Source: Acidobacteriaceae bacterium
Lineage (GTDB): Bacteria > Acidobacteriota > Terriglobia > Terriglobales > Acidobacteriaceae
Length of the DNA stretch: 6,264 nucleotides
Direction of reading: 5' to 3'
Assembly: GCA_009781125.1 (NCBI GenBank)
Contig: WQYS01000145.1
Coordinates: forward strand, 1-6,264
Part shown: piece by piece, positions 1 through 6,264 of the stretch
Layout of the letters: each line of letters begins with the position of its first letter
Position numbering within the stretch: the first letter of the stretch is position 1
Translations under genes and position numbers: made by a program
The notes under the pieces: generated by a model
Seen by the model: the letters and a program-made list of their open reading frames with translations, nothing else
Told to the model about the DNA's origin: nothing
Databases searched by the model: none

Positions 1-363
1 CATGCTCTCCACACCGCCCGCAACGATGACCTCGGCTCCGCCGCACTGGATGCGCTGCGCCGCCAGCGCGATCGACTGAAGACCCGAGGCGCAGTAGCGG
101 TTGATCGTCATCGCGGAGCTGCTGACCGGCAGACCGGCACGCAGGCTGGCGATGCGGGCAACGTTCATTCCCTGTTCGGCCTCAGGCATGGCGCAGCCCA
201 GGATGACGTCCTCAATCTCGGAGCGGTCGAGCTGCGGGACGCGCGCGAGCACTCCGCTGATCGCCGCGGCGGCCAGTTCGTCGGGACGTGTCGAGCGAAG
301 GGTTCCGCGTGGAGCTTTTCCCACCGGAGTGCGAACGGCGGCAGCAATAACGGCTTCATTCAT
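1..363 (-). CDS. fadA: Thiolase (acetyl-CoA C-acyltransferase), N-terminal part, runs off the window
   Basis: Catalyses the last step of beta-oxidation, CoA-dependent cleavage of 3-ketoacyl-CoA to acetyl-CoA and a shortened acyl-CoA, in the cytoplasm. Only 121 codons are present; family members are usually about 390-400 residues, so roughly two thirds lies beyond base 1. The protein opens [16 protein letters not shown], the typical thiolase first strand and 'RTP.GK' motif. Residues 88-96 read NRYCASGLQ, with Cys91 as the expected acyl-accepting nucleophile. The visible part ends GGVESM, matching the conserved 'GG.ESM' motif. The start at 363 is supported by AGGAG five bases upstream. It lies 10 bases after the stop of the upstream HAD/ECH gene, so it is almost certainly co-transcribed and perhaps translationally coupled. 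The His and second Cys catalytic motifs are not visible. A degradative FadA-type enzyme is favoured over a biosynthetic acetoacetyl-CoA thiolase because of the neighbour, but the fragment alone cannot decide. Confidence 0.93.
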   Translation of the reverse strand, partial: MNEAVIAAAVRTPVGKAPRGTLRSTRPDELAAAAISGVLARVPQLDRSEIEDVILGCAMPEAEQGMNVARIASLRAGLPVSSSAMTINRYCASGLQSIALAAQRIQCGGAEVIVAGGVESM

Positions 364-368
364 GATGT

Positions 369-373
369 CTCCT
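369..373 (-). promoter_or_regulatory. Ribosome binding site of the thiolase gene
   Basis: On the minus strand the text reads TAG AGGAGACATC ATG. AGGAG lies five bases before the thiolase ATG (361-363) and directly follows the stop codon of the upstream gene (374-376). Ribosomes terminating on the upstream gene would sit on this site, which favours translational coupling. Confidence 0.8.
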
Positions 374-2911
374 CTAATTCCTTAGCGGCTTGCCGGTCTT
401 GAGGGTGTAGGCGATTCTTTGCTGCGTCTTCTTTTCTCCGCAGAGCGAGAGAAACGCCTCGCGCTCAAGATCAAGCAGGTTTTGTTCGCTGAGCAAAGTG
501 CCCGCCGTGACATTGCCTCCACAAAGGACCGTCGCAATCTTGTTCGCCACCCTGGCATCGTGGTCGCTGATGAACTCGCCTTCGCGCATCGTCCACACAG
601 CCATCTTCAGAGTCGCCAGGACACTCTCGCCGGGCGCAGGAATATCGGCGCGCGCGACCGGCGCGCTGTAACCGGCATCGGCAAGCGCGCGGGCGCAGCG
701 TTTGGCATCGGTCAGCAAACGGTCGCGGTTGGGGGTGATCGTGTCAGAGGAACGGAGAAAGCCCAGACCACGCGCCTCCGCCGCAGAAGTCGAGACCGCA
801 GCCCGGGCGATGAGCTCGAAGCGCTTCCTGATGGCGTTGAAGAACTCGATGCTGCCCACGCACGTATCGGCTTCGAGCGAGCGGAGAAGCATCTCTTTGC
901 AGCCTCCTCCGCCGGGGATGAGGCCGACTCCGGCCTCCACCAGCCCCATGTAAAGCTCCGCATGGGGCTGACGCGCGGCGGCGTGGAGGCTGATCTCCGC
1001 GCCTCCGCCCAGACACATGCCATACGGCGCAACCACAACCGGACGTGGACAAAACTTAATAGCCTGCGTCATGCGCTGGAAGGAGCGGATGGCGAGCGCG
1101 ACCTCATCCCACTCCTGCTCCTGCATGGAGAGAAGAAGCTGCACGAGATTCGCGCCGACGGAGAAGTTAGCCGAGTCGCCAGTGATAACGAAAGCGTCAA
1201 AGTCCGCGACCTGCTGGCTGTCGGGCTTGAGCGTCTGTGTAATCAGCGAAACGATATCGCCTCCCAGCGCGTTCCTCTTGGAATGCAGCTCGATTGCGGC
1301 CACGCCATCGCCGCAATCGATGACAGACGCGCCGGGGTTCTTCGCAACGACGCCGTGAGTTTTCTTCAGAACCGCAAGCGACGCAACGCCATCCGCGACA
1401 GGGACAGGCTTATACTCGCAGGTAAACGGATCGAAGTAGAGGCGTCCGCCAGGAACCGCCGCATCCTCTCTGTACCAGGCCGGGTTTGGCTCGCCGTGCT
1501 TCGCAGCCCAGGCGAGAAGTTTTTCTACGCTGGCCGAGACCGGCTCTCCGGCAGCGCGCATCTCTCCGGTGGTCTCGCGGACGCCGACGGCATCGAAGAA
1601 CTCAAACGGCCCCAGCTCCCAGTTGAAGCCCGCCTTCATCGCCTGATCGACGGCAACTATATCTTCCGCCGGTTCACAAGGCGAGGCGGAGACACGATTG
1701 GCCGCGTAGGTAAAAAGCTCCGTCAACAGCGGCCAGTAAAAGCGCACTGCCTTGTCGCGCCTGTCGCCGTGGAGCAACTGACGCACGCGCTCCGCCGTGG
1801 ATTCGATGTTCGCGGCCATCTCCAGCGCCGGGAATTTAGGCCTTGTCGCAGGACGGTACTCAAGCGTCTGCCAGTCGAGGGCCTGACGAAGCTCGCGGCC
1901 TTCGCTGTCTTTTCCGTCTTTCTTGTAAAAACCCTGGCCCGTCTTATCGCCCAGCCACTTTTTCTCGACCATCGCGGCGATGAAGTCAGGGAGGACAACG
2001 TCGCTGCGCTCGTCTTGAACTTTGGAGGCGAAGTTACGCGCGACATCTGCAAGCACGTCAATACCGACCAGGTCACCGAGGCGAAAGGTTCCCGTCTTTG
2101 GCCAGCCAATCGCTGTGCCGGTAAGCGCATCGACCTCCTCAATCGTCAGGCCCTGCTGCTGCATCAGGCGGATGGCGTTGCTCATGGCGAAGACGCCGAG
2201 GCGATTGGCGATGAAGTTCGGCGTATCACGCGAGCCGATGACGGTCTTGCCCAGACGCCGGTCCGCGAGGCGCGTAATGGCGGCGATGGCTGAGGCGTCC
2301 GTATCTGGCGTGGGGATGATCTCCACCAGGCGCATGTAGCGCGGCGGATTGAAGAAGTGCGTGCCAAAGAAGAGCCGCCGTGTCTCGGGCCGAAGACCTG
2401 AGGCGATGCTCGAGATCAGCAGGCCGCTGGTGTTGGTGGTCAAAATGGAATCTGCTGCCCGGTGCTGTTCTACCCTTGCCAGCAGCGCCTGCTTGATCTT
2501 CAAGTCTTCGGCGACGGCTTCGATGATCCATCCGCAGGAGGCGATGAGGGCGAGATCGTCCTCGAAGTTGCCCGGTGTGATCAGGCGCGCCGTCTCCTGC
2601 GCATAGAAGGCGGCGGGCTGCGACCGCTTCAGACTCTCCAGAGCGGCAAGAACAACCTTGTTGCGCTCGGCCCGGGGAGCATCGCCTGCGACACCTGGCG
2701 GAACGATATCGAGCAAAACCACGGGGATTCCGGCGTTCGCCACGTGAGCGGCGATGCGCGAGCCCATGGTTCCCGCGCCGAGAACGGCTACCCGTTGGAT
2801 GCTGCGCCGCGAGAGACCGGCGGCGTTGTTGGAGAGAGCACACATATCTCTCTGTTTCGATGCACTTGACCGGCAGGCGTTTTGTGGAGAAGGAGCCTTT
2901 TCTCTTGCCAC
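374..2911 (-). CDS. fadN: Bifunctional 3-hydroxyacyl-CoA dehydrogenase / enoyl-CoA hydratase, FadN-type domain order
   Basis: Carries out two consecutive beta-oxidation steps: hydration of trans-2-enoyl-CoA, then NAD-dependent oxidation of the 3-hydroxyacyl-CoA. The longest frame has 845 residues from a GTG at 2911. An ATG at 2845 (residue 23) is the likelier start, giving 823 residues, because the Rossmann strand begins soon after it. In long-frame numbering, the NAD-binding loop GAGTMG is at 45-50. The dehydrogenase pair His185 and Glu197 sits in [15 protein letters not shown] with the 12-residue spacing of known HADs. The C-terminal dehydrogenase fold covers about 231-330, with a second partial copy at about 395-445. 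The hydratase domain spans about 525-720; Glu639 (GGGAE) and Glu659 (GLVEA) are 20 apart like the catalytic glutamates of E. coli FadB, so both activities look intact. The dehydrogenase-first order is that of Bacillus FadN, the reverse of FadB. The thiolase follows in the same operon. The fadN symbol rests on domain order and neighbour, not on an alignment. Confidence 0.93.
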   Translation of the reverse strand: MAREKAPSPQNACRSSASKQRDMCALSNNAAGLSRRSIQRVAVLGAGTMGSRIAAHVANAGIPVVLLDIVPPGVAGDAPRAERNKVVLAALESLKRSQPAAFYAQETARLITPGNFEDDLALIASCGWIIEAVAEDLKIKQALLARVEQHRAADSILTTNTSGLLISSIASGLRPETRRLFFGTHFFNPPRYMRLVEIIPTPDTDASAIAAITRLADRRLGKTVIGSRDTPNFIANRLGVFAMSNAIRLMQQQGLTIEEVDALTGTAIGWPKTGTFRLGDLVGIDVLADVARNFASKVQDERSDVVLPDFIAAMVEKKWLGDKTGQGFYKKDGKDSEGRELRQALDWQTLEYRPATRPKFPALEMAANIESTAERVRQLLHGDRRDKAVRFYWPLLTELFTYAANRVSASPCEPAEDIVAVDQAMKAGFNWELGPFEFFDAVGVRETTGEMRAAGEPVSASVEKLLAWAAKHGEPNPAWYREDAAVPGGRLYFDPFTCEYKPVPVADGVASLAVLKKTHGVVAKNPGASVIDCGDGVAAIELHSKRNALGGDIVSLITQTLKPDSQQVADFDAFVITGDSANFSVGANLVQLLLSMQEQEWDEVALAIRSFQRMTQAIKFCPRPVVVAPYGMCLGGGAEISLHAAARQPHAELYMGLVEAGVGLIPGGGGCKEMLLRSLEADTCVGSIEFFNAIRKRFELIARAAVSTSAAEARGLGFLRSSDTITPNRDRLLTDAKRCARALADAGYSAPVARADIPAPGESVLATLKMAVWTMREGEFISDHDARVANKIATVLCGGNVTAGTLLSEQNLLDLEREAFLSLCGEKKTQQRIAYTLKTGKPLRN
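2843..2853 (-). promoter_or_regulatory. Preferred start codon region of the HAD/ECH gene (ATG at 2845)
   Basis: On the minus strand the sequence reads AGAGAGAT followed by ATG (2845-2843). The purine stretch is a weak, rather close Shine-Dalgarno. The upstream GTG at 2911 has only an A-rich stretch before it and would add 22 residues ([10 protein letters not shown]...) with no fold signature ahead of the NAD-binding strand. The ATG is therefore favoured, but modestly. Confidence 0.45.
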
Positions 2912-2961
2912 TTTTTTCGCGCCGGACCGGAGCTTTCTGCCCCGTTACGCAACATTTCTCC

Positions 2962-2990
2962 CATATCATTCGTCTATAAGGATGTTTCAA
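2962..2990 (-). promoter_or_regulatory. Candidate sigma70-type promoter for the beta-oxidation operon
   Basis: On the minus strand, TTGAAA (2990-2985, five of six to the -35 consensus) is followed after exactly 17 bases by GATATG (2967-2962, three of six to the -10 consensus). Transcription would begin near 2955, leaving a leader of about 110 bases to the ATG at 2845 or about 45 to the GTG at 2911. The -10 element is weak, so the call rests on position, spacing and the good -35. Confidence 0.4.
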
Positions 2991-3019
2991 TCGGTCCGCC
3001 GGGAAGCTCGCTCGCCCGA

Positions 3020-3025
3020 TACAAT
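3020..3025 (+). promoter_or_regulatory. Weak -10 candidate (TACAAT) upstream of the protease gene
   Basis: TACAAT matches five of six bases of the -10 consensus and lies 44 bases before the protease ATG at 3070. The sequence 16-18 bases upstream is GC-rich (CCGCCGGG) and does not resemble a -35 box. The protease promoter may therefore need an activator or another sigma factor, or may be elsewhere; TATAAG at 2975-2980 is an alternative, also without a good -35. Confidence 0.25.
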
Positions 3026-3055
3026 TAATGTCTGACTACTTAGCACGCACCCTGT

Positions 3056-3060
3056 AGAGG
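3056..3060 (+). promoter_or_regulatory. Ribosome binding site of the S53 protease
   Basis: AGAGG ends nine bases before the ATG at 3070. This start also places a clean signal peptide at the N-terminus, which fixes it well. Confidence 0.65.
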
Positions 3061-3069
3061 CGAATCTTC

Positions 3070-6015
3070 ATGCTGAAAATCTCTGGAATCAGGCCTGTTT
3101 TTTTTACTCTCCTCCTGGCAGTTTTTGCCATGTCTCCCGCATATTCCGCTACACATAACCGAATCACCACGGCCGTCGACGACGCCAGCCGCAGCAGCAT
3201 TCCCAACACCATCCCGATGCGGGCCCGCCGCGCCGCCGACCTCGGCGAAACCTCCTCCAGCCGCCCGCTCGATCTGGTTACGCTGGTCTTCAGCCGAACC
3301 GCCGAGCAGCAGGCCGAGCTCGATCAGCTTCTGCGCGACCAGCAGAACCCGAACTCTCCTCTCTACCATCAGTGGCTTACGCCGGAGCAGTTCGGCCAGC
3401 GCTTCGGGCTGGCGAGCGGCGACCTGGCCAAGGTCAGCGCCTGGCTCACGAGCAAGGGACTGACCATTGTCAGCGCCTCGCCCAGTGCTACCGAGATTTC
3501 GGTAACTGGCTCGGCGCGCCAGATCGAGCAGGCCTTCCGCGTCAGCATCCATGACATGAACGAGAACGGCGAGGCTCACTTTGCCAACATCAACGATCCC
3601 GAGCTTCCGGCGGCCATCGCCAACGTCGTTGTAAGCATGGGTGGACTGAATGACTTCAAGCCCAGGGCGCGCTCGATTGTGCGTCCGCTGTATACCTCGT
3701 CTATCTCGGGGAACCACTATATTGCTCCCGGCGATTTCTATACTATTTACGATGTTCCCAGCTCCCTGAACGGATCCGGGATAACCATTGCCGTCGTGGG
3801 GCAGACCGATATCAGCACCAGCGACGTCTCGGCCTTCCGCGCCGCGTCCGGCCTTTCGACCAGCAATCTGCCCACGACCGTGCAGGCCACGGGATACAGG
3901 TACGCCAGCCCGGCGTGTTCCACCGGGCCATGTGACGTCGACGAGGCGCAACTGGACGTGGAGTGGTCCGGCGCGGTCGCTCAGAACGCTACCATCAAGT
4001 TCGTGACGGTGGGCCAGGGTTCGACCGCAAACACCTTCAACGCGCTGATCTATGCGGTCACCAACCAGGACAGCGTGGGCGAGTCCATCATCTCCGTAAG
4101 CTATGGAGCCTGCGAAGATCTCTGGAACCAGATGTCGCCGAACCGGACCACGGTAAACCAGTACTTCCAGCAGGCCAATGCGCAGGGAATCACCATCGTC
4201 TCCGCCGCCGGAGACACCGGCGCGGCAGACTGCGACGGCATTCCACCGGCTGACTACGGCTTGACGGTAGACTTTCCTGCAAGCTCGCCGTTCGTAACCG
4301 GCGTGGGCGGAACCATGTTTAACGAAGCGAGTCTGCCGTCGGTAACGTTCTGGAACTCGAACGACAAACCCACGGTCTCCAACGCTGGTTCTGTGATTGG
4401 CCCTCCGACAAACCCTCAAATGCCTGAGACGGTATGGAACGAGACCGCCCAATGCACGGCGCAATCTGTAGCTGCTGGCCAGGGCGCGGCCTACTGCGCC
4501 GGAGGCGGCGGAGCCAGCGCCTATTTCAGCAAGCCCGACTGGCAGACCGGACTCACCCCCGATGACTCCTCGCGCGACGTTCCCGATGTCGCCTTCAACG
4601 CCGCGGCCATCCATGATCCCTACCTGATCTGCTCGCAGGGATCGTGCGTCAATGGTTTCAGGAACTCCAGTAACAATCTCAACGCTATCGGCGGAACATC
4701 CGCCGGAGCTCCGTCAATGGCAGGCGTCCTGGCGCTGCTTTTGCAGTACCTTGAACAACACGCGACGACGAACTCCAACAACGGCAGCTTCCCCGGCCTC
4801 GGCAATGTTAATCCGATGCTCTACGGGATGGCCAGCTCCAGCACCGCCAACGACGCCTTCCACGACGTCACTTCGGGAAACAACGCGAGTCAATGTCAGC
4901 CCGGCACCGTGAACTGCCCCAGTGGCGGAGACATCGGCTACTACGCCGCTACCGGCTACGACCAGGCATCCGGCTGGGGCTCGCTCGATGTGAACATCTT
5001 TATCACGAAGTGGGGTTCCGTGACTCCGGCAGGAACCTCCGGCAACTCCGGTTCCGCCACGTCCTGCGCCGGAACCGGCACCTGTCTGTCTACAACCACG
5101 ATTACGCCTCCCTCCAGCGTGCAGTCGGGCACGATCACAGGCTCGACCCAGTTGACCATCACCGTGGTTAACGCCAGCACAACAACGGGACTCGCCGCGC
5201 CCACCGGCAACGTGCAGATCATTGCGTTCGCCCCGAACGGCACGCCGATCTCGCCTGTTCTGGGCACGGTTGCGCTGGGCGCAAATGGAACTGTGTCGTA
5301 TCCCTTTGATCCTAACTCGCTGCCCTCAGGAGCGTCGGGCGGCTACACCATCGGCGCGGCCTACGCGGGCGACGCCAACTACGCAGGCTCCAAGGGAACC
5401 GTCTATCTCGACGTCGCTACTGGCTCGGACTTTGCCCTAGCATCCTCCGCGGCGTCGGTCGCGGTCGCCTCGGGTTCTAAAGCTCAGGCGGTTACATTTA
5501 CGCTGACTCCGCTGAATGGGTTCCCCGGCACCGTAACCATGACGGCCAGCGCAAACGTCTCCGGCCCCGGCTCCAGTTGGTCTTTTTCGCCGTCATCGGT
5601 CCCCCTCAGCGGAGGCGCTCAGCAGACGCAGCTTACGCTCTATGGCTACAGTTCAGCAGGGACGGGTACCGCCTTCGCCATGAATACGCCGCCTAAGCTG
5701 CGCACGTCACCCTGGACCAGGTGGACGCTGACCGGCTCGGGCGTATCCGTGGCCTGCCTGCTGCTATTCATCGCGCCTCGACGACGACGCTTGAACGCTC
5801 TGCTGGCCCTGCTGATCTCGGTCGCGGCAGTCTCCGCCTCCGGCTGCGGCGGCAGTGGCGACGGAGGTAGCGGAGCTTGTACCGGCAGCAATTGTGGCGG
5901 AGGTGGCGGAGGTGGCGGCACGACATACGCCATGCGCGGCACCTATACGGTCTATGTAACGGCCACGTCCGGCACGCATGTGCACACGTCCACACTTACC
6001 TTCACGGTTCAGTAG
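3070..6015 (+). CDS. Secreted sedolisin-family (S53) serine-carboxyl protease with Ig-like domains and a C-terminal membrane hairpin
   Basis: An extracytoplasmic endopeptidase; sedolisins and kumamolisins typically work at acid pH. The 981 residues run as follows. A signal peptide covers 1-26, with a hydrophobic core FFTLLLAVFA and likely cleavage after AYS. A pro-kumamolisin activation domain lies at about 65-195. The S53 domain spans about 210-640, with Glu292 and Asp296 in DEAQLDVE, oxyanion Asp382 in AAGDTG, and nucleophile Ser544 in GGTSAGAP. Calcium-site residues Asp599-Val600 and Asp631 (ATGYDQASGWG) are also present. A Ser/Thr/Gly linker leads to an Ig-like domain at about 672-782 (YAGDANYAGS near its end). 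A second Ig-like unit begins at about 788 and appears interrupted after about 860 by two membrane segments (885-902, 908-924) around Arg904-907 and a Gly-rich stretch, then resumes at 951-981. The protein is about twice the size of a minimal pro-sedolisin. All catalytic residues are present, so an active enzyme is expected. Substrate is unknown. The gene appears monocistronic, with a hairpin after its stop. Confidence 0.95.
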   Translation: MLKISGIRPVFFTLLLAVFAMSPAYSATHNRITTAVDDASRSSIPNTIPMRARRAADLGETSSSRPLDLVTLVFSRTAEQQAELDQLLRDQQNPNSPLYHQWLTPEQFGQRFGLASGDLAKVSAWLTSKGLTIVSASPSATEISVTGSARQIEQAFRVSIHDMNENGEAHFANINDPELPAAIANVVVSMGGLNDFKPRARSIVRPLYTSSISGNHYIAPGDFYTIYDVPSSLNGSGITIAVVGQTDISTSDVSAFRAASGLSTSNLPTTVQATGYRYASPACSTGPCDVDEAQLDVEWSGAVAQNATIKFVTVGQGSTANTFNALIYAVTNQDSVGESIISVSYGACEDLWNQMSPNRTTVNQYFQQANAQGITIVSAAGDTGAADCDGIPPADYGLTVDFPASSPFVTGVGGTMFNEASLPSVTFWNSNDKPTVSNAGSVIGPPTNPQMPETVWNETAQCTAQSVAAGQGAAYCAGGGGASAYFSKPDWQTGLTPDDSSRDVPDVAFNAAAIHDPYLICSQGSCVNGFRNSSNNLNAIGGTSAGAPSMAGVLALLLQYLEQHATTNSNNGSFPGLGNVNPMLYGMASSSTANDAFHDVTSGNNASQCQPGTVNCPSGGDIGYYAATGYDQASGWGSLDVNIFITKWGSVTPAGTSGNSGSATSCAGTGTCLSTTTITPPSSVQSGTITGSTQLTITVVNASTTTGLAAPTGNVQIIAFAPNGTPISPVLGTVALGANGTVSYPFDPNSLPSGASGGYTIGAAYAGDANYAGSKGTVYLDVATGSDFALASSAASVAVASGSKAQAVTFTLTPLNGFPGTVTMTASANVSGPGSSWSFSPSSVPLSGGAQQTQLTLYGYSSAGTGTAFAMNTPPKLRTSPWTRWTLTGSGVSVACLLLFIAPRRRRLNALLALLISVAAVSASGCGGSGDGGSGACTGSNCGGGGGGGGTTYAMRGTYTVYVTATSGTHVHTSTLTFTVQ
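3098..3105 (+). repeat. T8 homopolymer tract inside the signal-peptide codons
   Basis: Eight consecutive T follow the palindrome CAGGCCTG (3090-3097). The tract encodes part of the Val-Phe-Phe stretch at the start of the hydrophobic core. A run this long is unusual in so GC-rich a gene, and slippage here would shift frame before the protease domain. Confidence 0.9.
5896..5918 (+). repeat. Short tandem repeat (9-bp unit GGCGGAGGT, about 2.5 copies) coding for poly-glycine
   Basis: Two full units at 5896-5904 and 5905-5913 plus a partial GGCGG encode the run of eight glycines at residues 943-950 of the protease. Because the unit is nine bases, copy-number change would lengthen or shorten the Gly linker by three residues without shifting frame. 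Confidence 0.9.
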
Positions 6016-6033
6016 ACGGAAGCAGTAAAACCG

Positions 6034-6074
6034 ATCCCCATTCACGGCGCAGCTTATCGCCCGTGAATGGGGAT
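6034..6074 (+). terminator. Strong hairpin, probable terminator of the protease gene
   Basis: The arms ATCCCCATTCACGG (6034-6047) and CCGTGAATGGGGAT (6061-6074) are perfect complements over 14 bp with a 13-base loop, starting 18 bases after the protease stop codon. On the plus strand no T-run follows (GATCGTTTCG), so it is not a textbook intrinsic terminator. On the minus strand the stem is followed by CGGTTTTAC, so it could also stop transcripts from the other direction. It may also act as a 3'-end stabiliser. Confidence 0.6.
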
Positions 6075-6094
6075 GATCGTTTCGAGCAGTTTGA

Positions 6095-6114
6095 CGATTG
6101 CTCCAGAGCAATCG
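6095..6114. repeat. Perfect 9-bp inverted repeat with a 2-base centre
   Basis: CGATTGCTC (6095-6103) and GAGCAATCG (6106-6114) are exact complements separated by CA. In RNA this would form a 7-8 bp stem with a tight loop; in DNA it is a near-perfect palindrome of operator size. No T-run adjoins it on either strand. Its role is unknown: a second termination or processing hairpin, or a regulator binding site for a gene to the right. Confidence 0.5.
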
Positions 6115-6223
6115 CTTCCATCTCAAAGCCTGTCCTTGTAATCGATTGTCAAAGATCGGAGATCGCTTCCTATGTTTACCTATTCGACTCTGCGAAGATG
6201 TTCCGATTGTGTCTGAGACGCGA

Positions 6224-6242
6224 GTATGCTTTTTAGGCATAC
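6224..6242. repeat. Small inverted repeat near the right edge
   Basis: GTATGC (6224-6229) and GCATAC (6237-6242) can pair, with a T-rich loop. The stem is short and the T-run lies in the loop rather than after it, so a terminator function is doubtful. It is recorded as a structure only. Confidence 0.3.
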
Positions 6243-6264
6243 CCCTATGTGCCATGGCTTCCCG

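Larger units (their letters stand above)
6016..6264. other. Non-coding tail region after the protease gene
   Basis: This stretch is less GC-rich than the rest of the window and holds no open frame that resembles a protein. It contains a perfect 14-bp inverted repeat, a 9-bp stem with a tiny loop, and a small stem near the right edge. No convincing promoter was found; TTGTCA at 6146-6151 has only TATGTT at a 19-base spacing. The start of another gene could lie just beyond 6264. Confidence 0.6.

Noticed and set aside
101..385. A 94-codon plus-strand frame opposite the thiolase
   Set aside because: It is antisense to clear thiolase motifs, has no domain of its own, and ends inside the operon junction.
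419..2293. A 624-codon open frame on the plus strand opposite the HAD/ECH gene
   Set aside because: It is antisense to a well-supported enzyme with intact catalytic motifs. Its translation is Arg/Ala/His-rich with no recognisable domain, typical of frames kept open by high GC at codon third positions.
3040..4614. A 524-codon open frame on the minus strand opposite the protease gene
   Set aside because: It overlaps the S53 gene antisense, shows no domain or signal, and is Gly/Arg/Val-rich as expected for a shadow of GC-biased codons.
5842..5853. SASGCGG read as a lipoprotein lipobox
   Set aside because: The Cys is at residue 926, far from the N-terminus, and the protein already has an ordinary signal peptide; lipidation would need prior cleavage, so it is kept only as a hypothesis in the findings.
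6111..6170. Direct repeat ATCGCTTCC (6111-6119 and 6162-6170)
   Set aside because: Nine bases, only two copies and no associated element; compatible with chance.
6146..6176. Promoter TTGTCA ... TATGTT downstream of the protease
   Set aside because: The spacing is 19 bases, the -10 matches poorly and no gene start is visible after it within the window.
5764..6255. A 163-codon minus-strand frame covering the tail of the protease gene and the downstream region
   Set aside because: Its second half is a low-complexity Ala/Thr/Ser stretch antisense to the poly-Gly region, no good ribosome binding site was seen, and the first half matches nothing recognisable.

Overview
The window is GC-rich with compact coding. 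It looks like chromosomal DNA from an acidophilic soil acidobacterium (class Terriglobia, of the Terriglobus/Granulicella/Edaphobacter kind). That assignment is inferred from protein style: a secreted sedolisin (S53) protease carrying Ig-like repeats and a C-terminal tail of membrane hairpin, Arg cluster and Gly-rich stretch. No rRNA or other phylogenetic marker is present.

Bases 1-2911, minus strand: the start of a fatty-acid beta-oxidation operon. The first gene encodes a bifunctional 3-hydroxyacyl-CoA dehydrogenase / enoyl-CoA hydratase with the dehydrogenase half first (FadN-like order). Ten bases after its stop codon begins a thiolase (FadA-like), of which only the first 121 codons lie in the window. 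Together they would carry out hydration, NAD-dependent oxidation and thiolytic cleavage. An acyl-CoA dehydrogenase further downstream, as in the Bacillus fadN-fadA-fadE operon, is plausible but lies outside the window.

Bases 2912-3069: a divergent intergenic region holding a fair sigma70-like promoter for the minus-strand operon and only a weak -10 candidate for the plus-strand gene.

Bases 3070-6015, plus strand: one 981-residue secreted S53 protease. It has a signal peptide, an activation pro-domain, a catalytic domain with all expected catalytic and oxyanion residues, an Ig-like domain, and a second Ig-like domain that appears to be split by an insert of about 90 residues containing two membrane segments, an Arg cluster and a Gly-rich stretch. 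This split C-terminus is the most unusual thing in the window.

Bases 6016-6264: no convincing gene. The stretch holds a perfect 14-bp inverted repeat just after the protease stop (probable terminator) and two smaller hairpins. No mobile element, tRNA, rRNA or CRISPR array was seen. The two transcription units look functionally unrelated; they simply share a divergent intergenic region.
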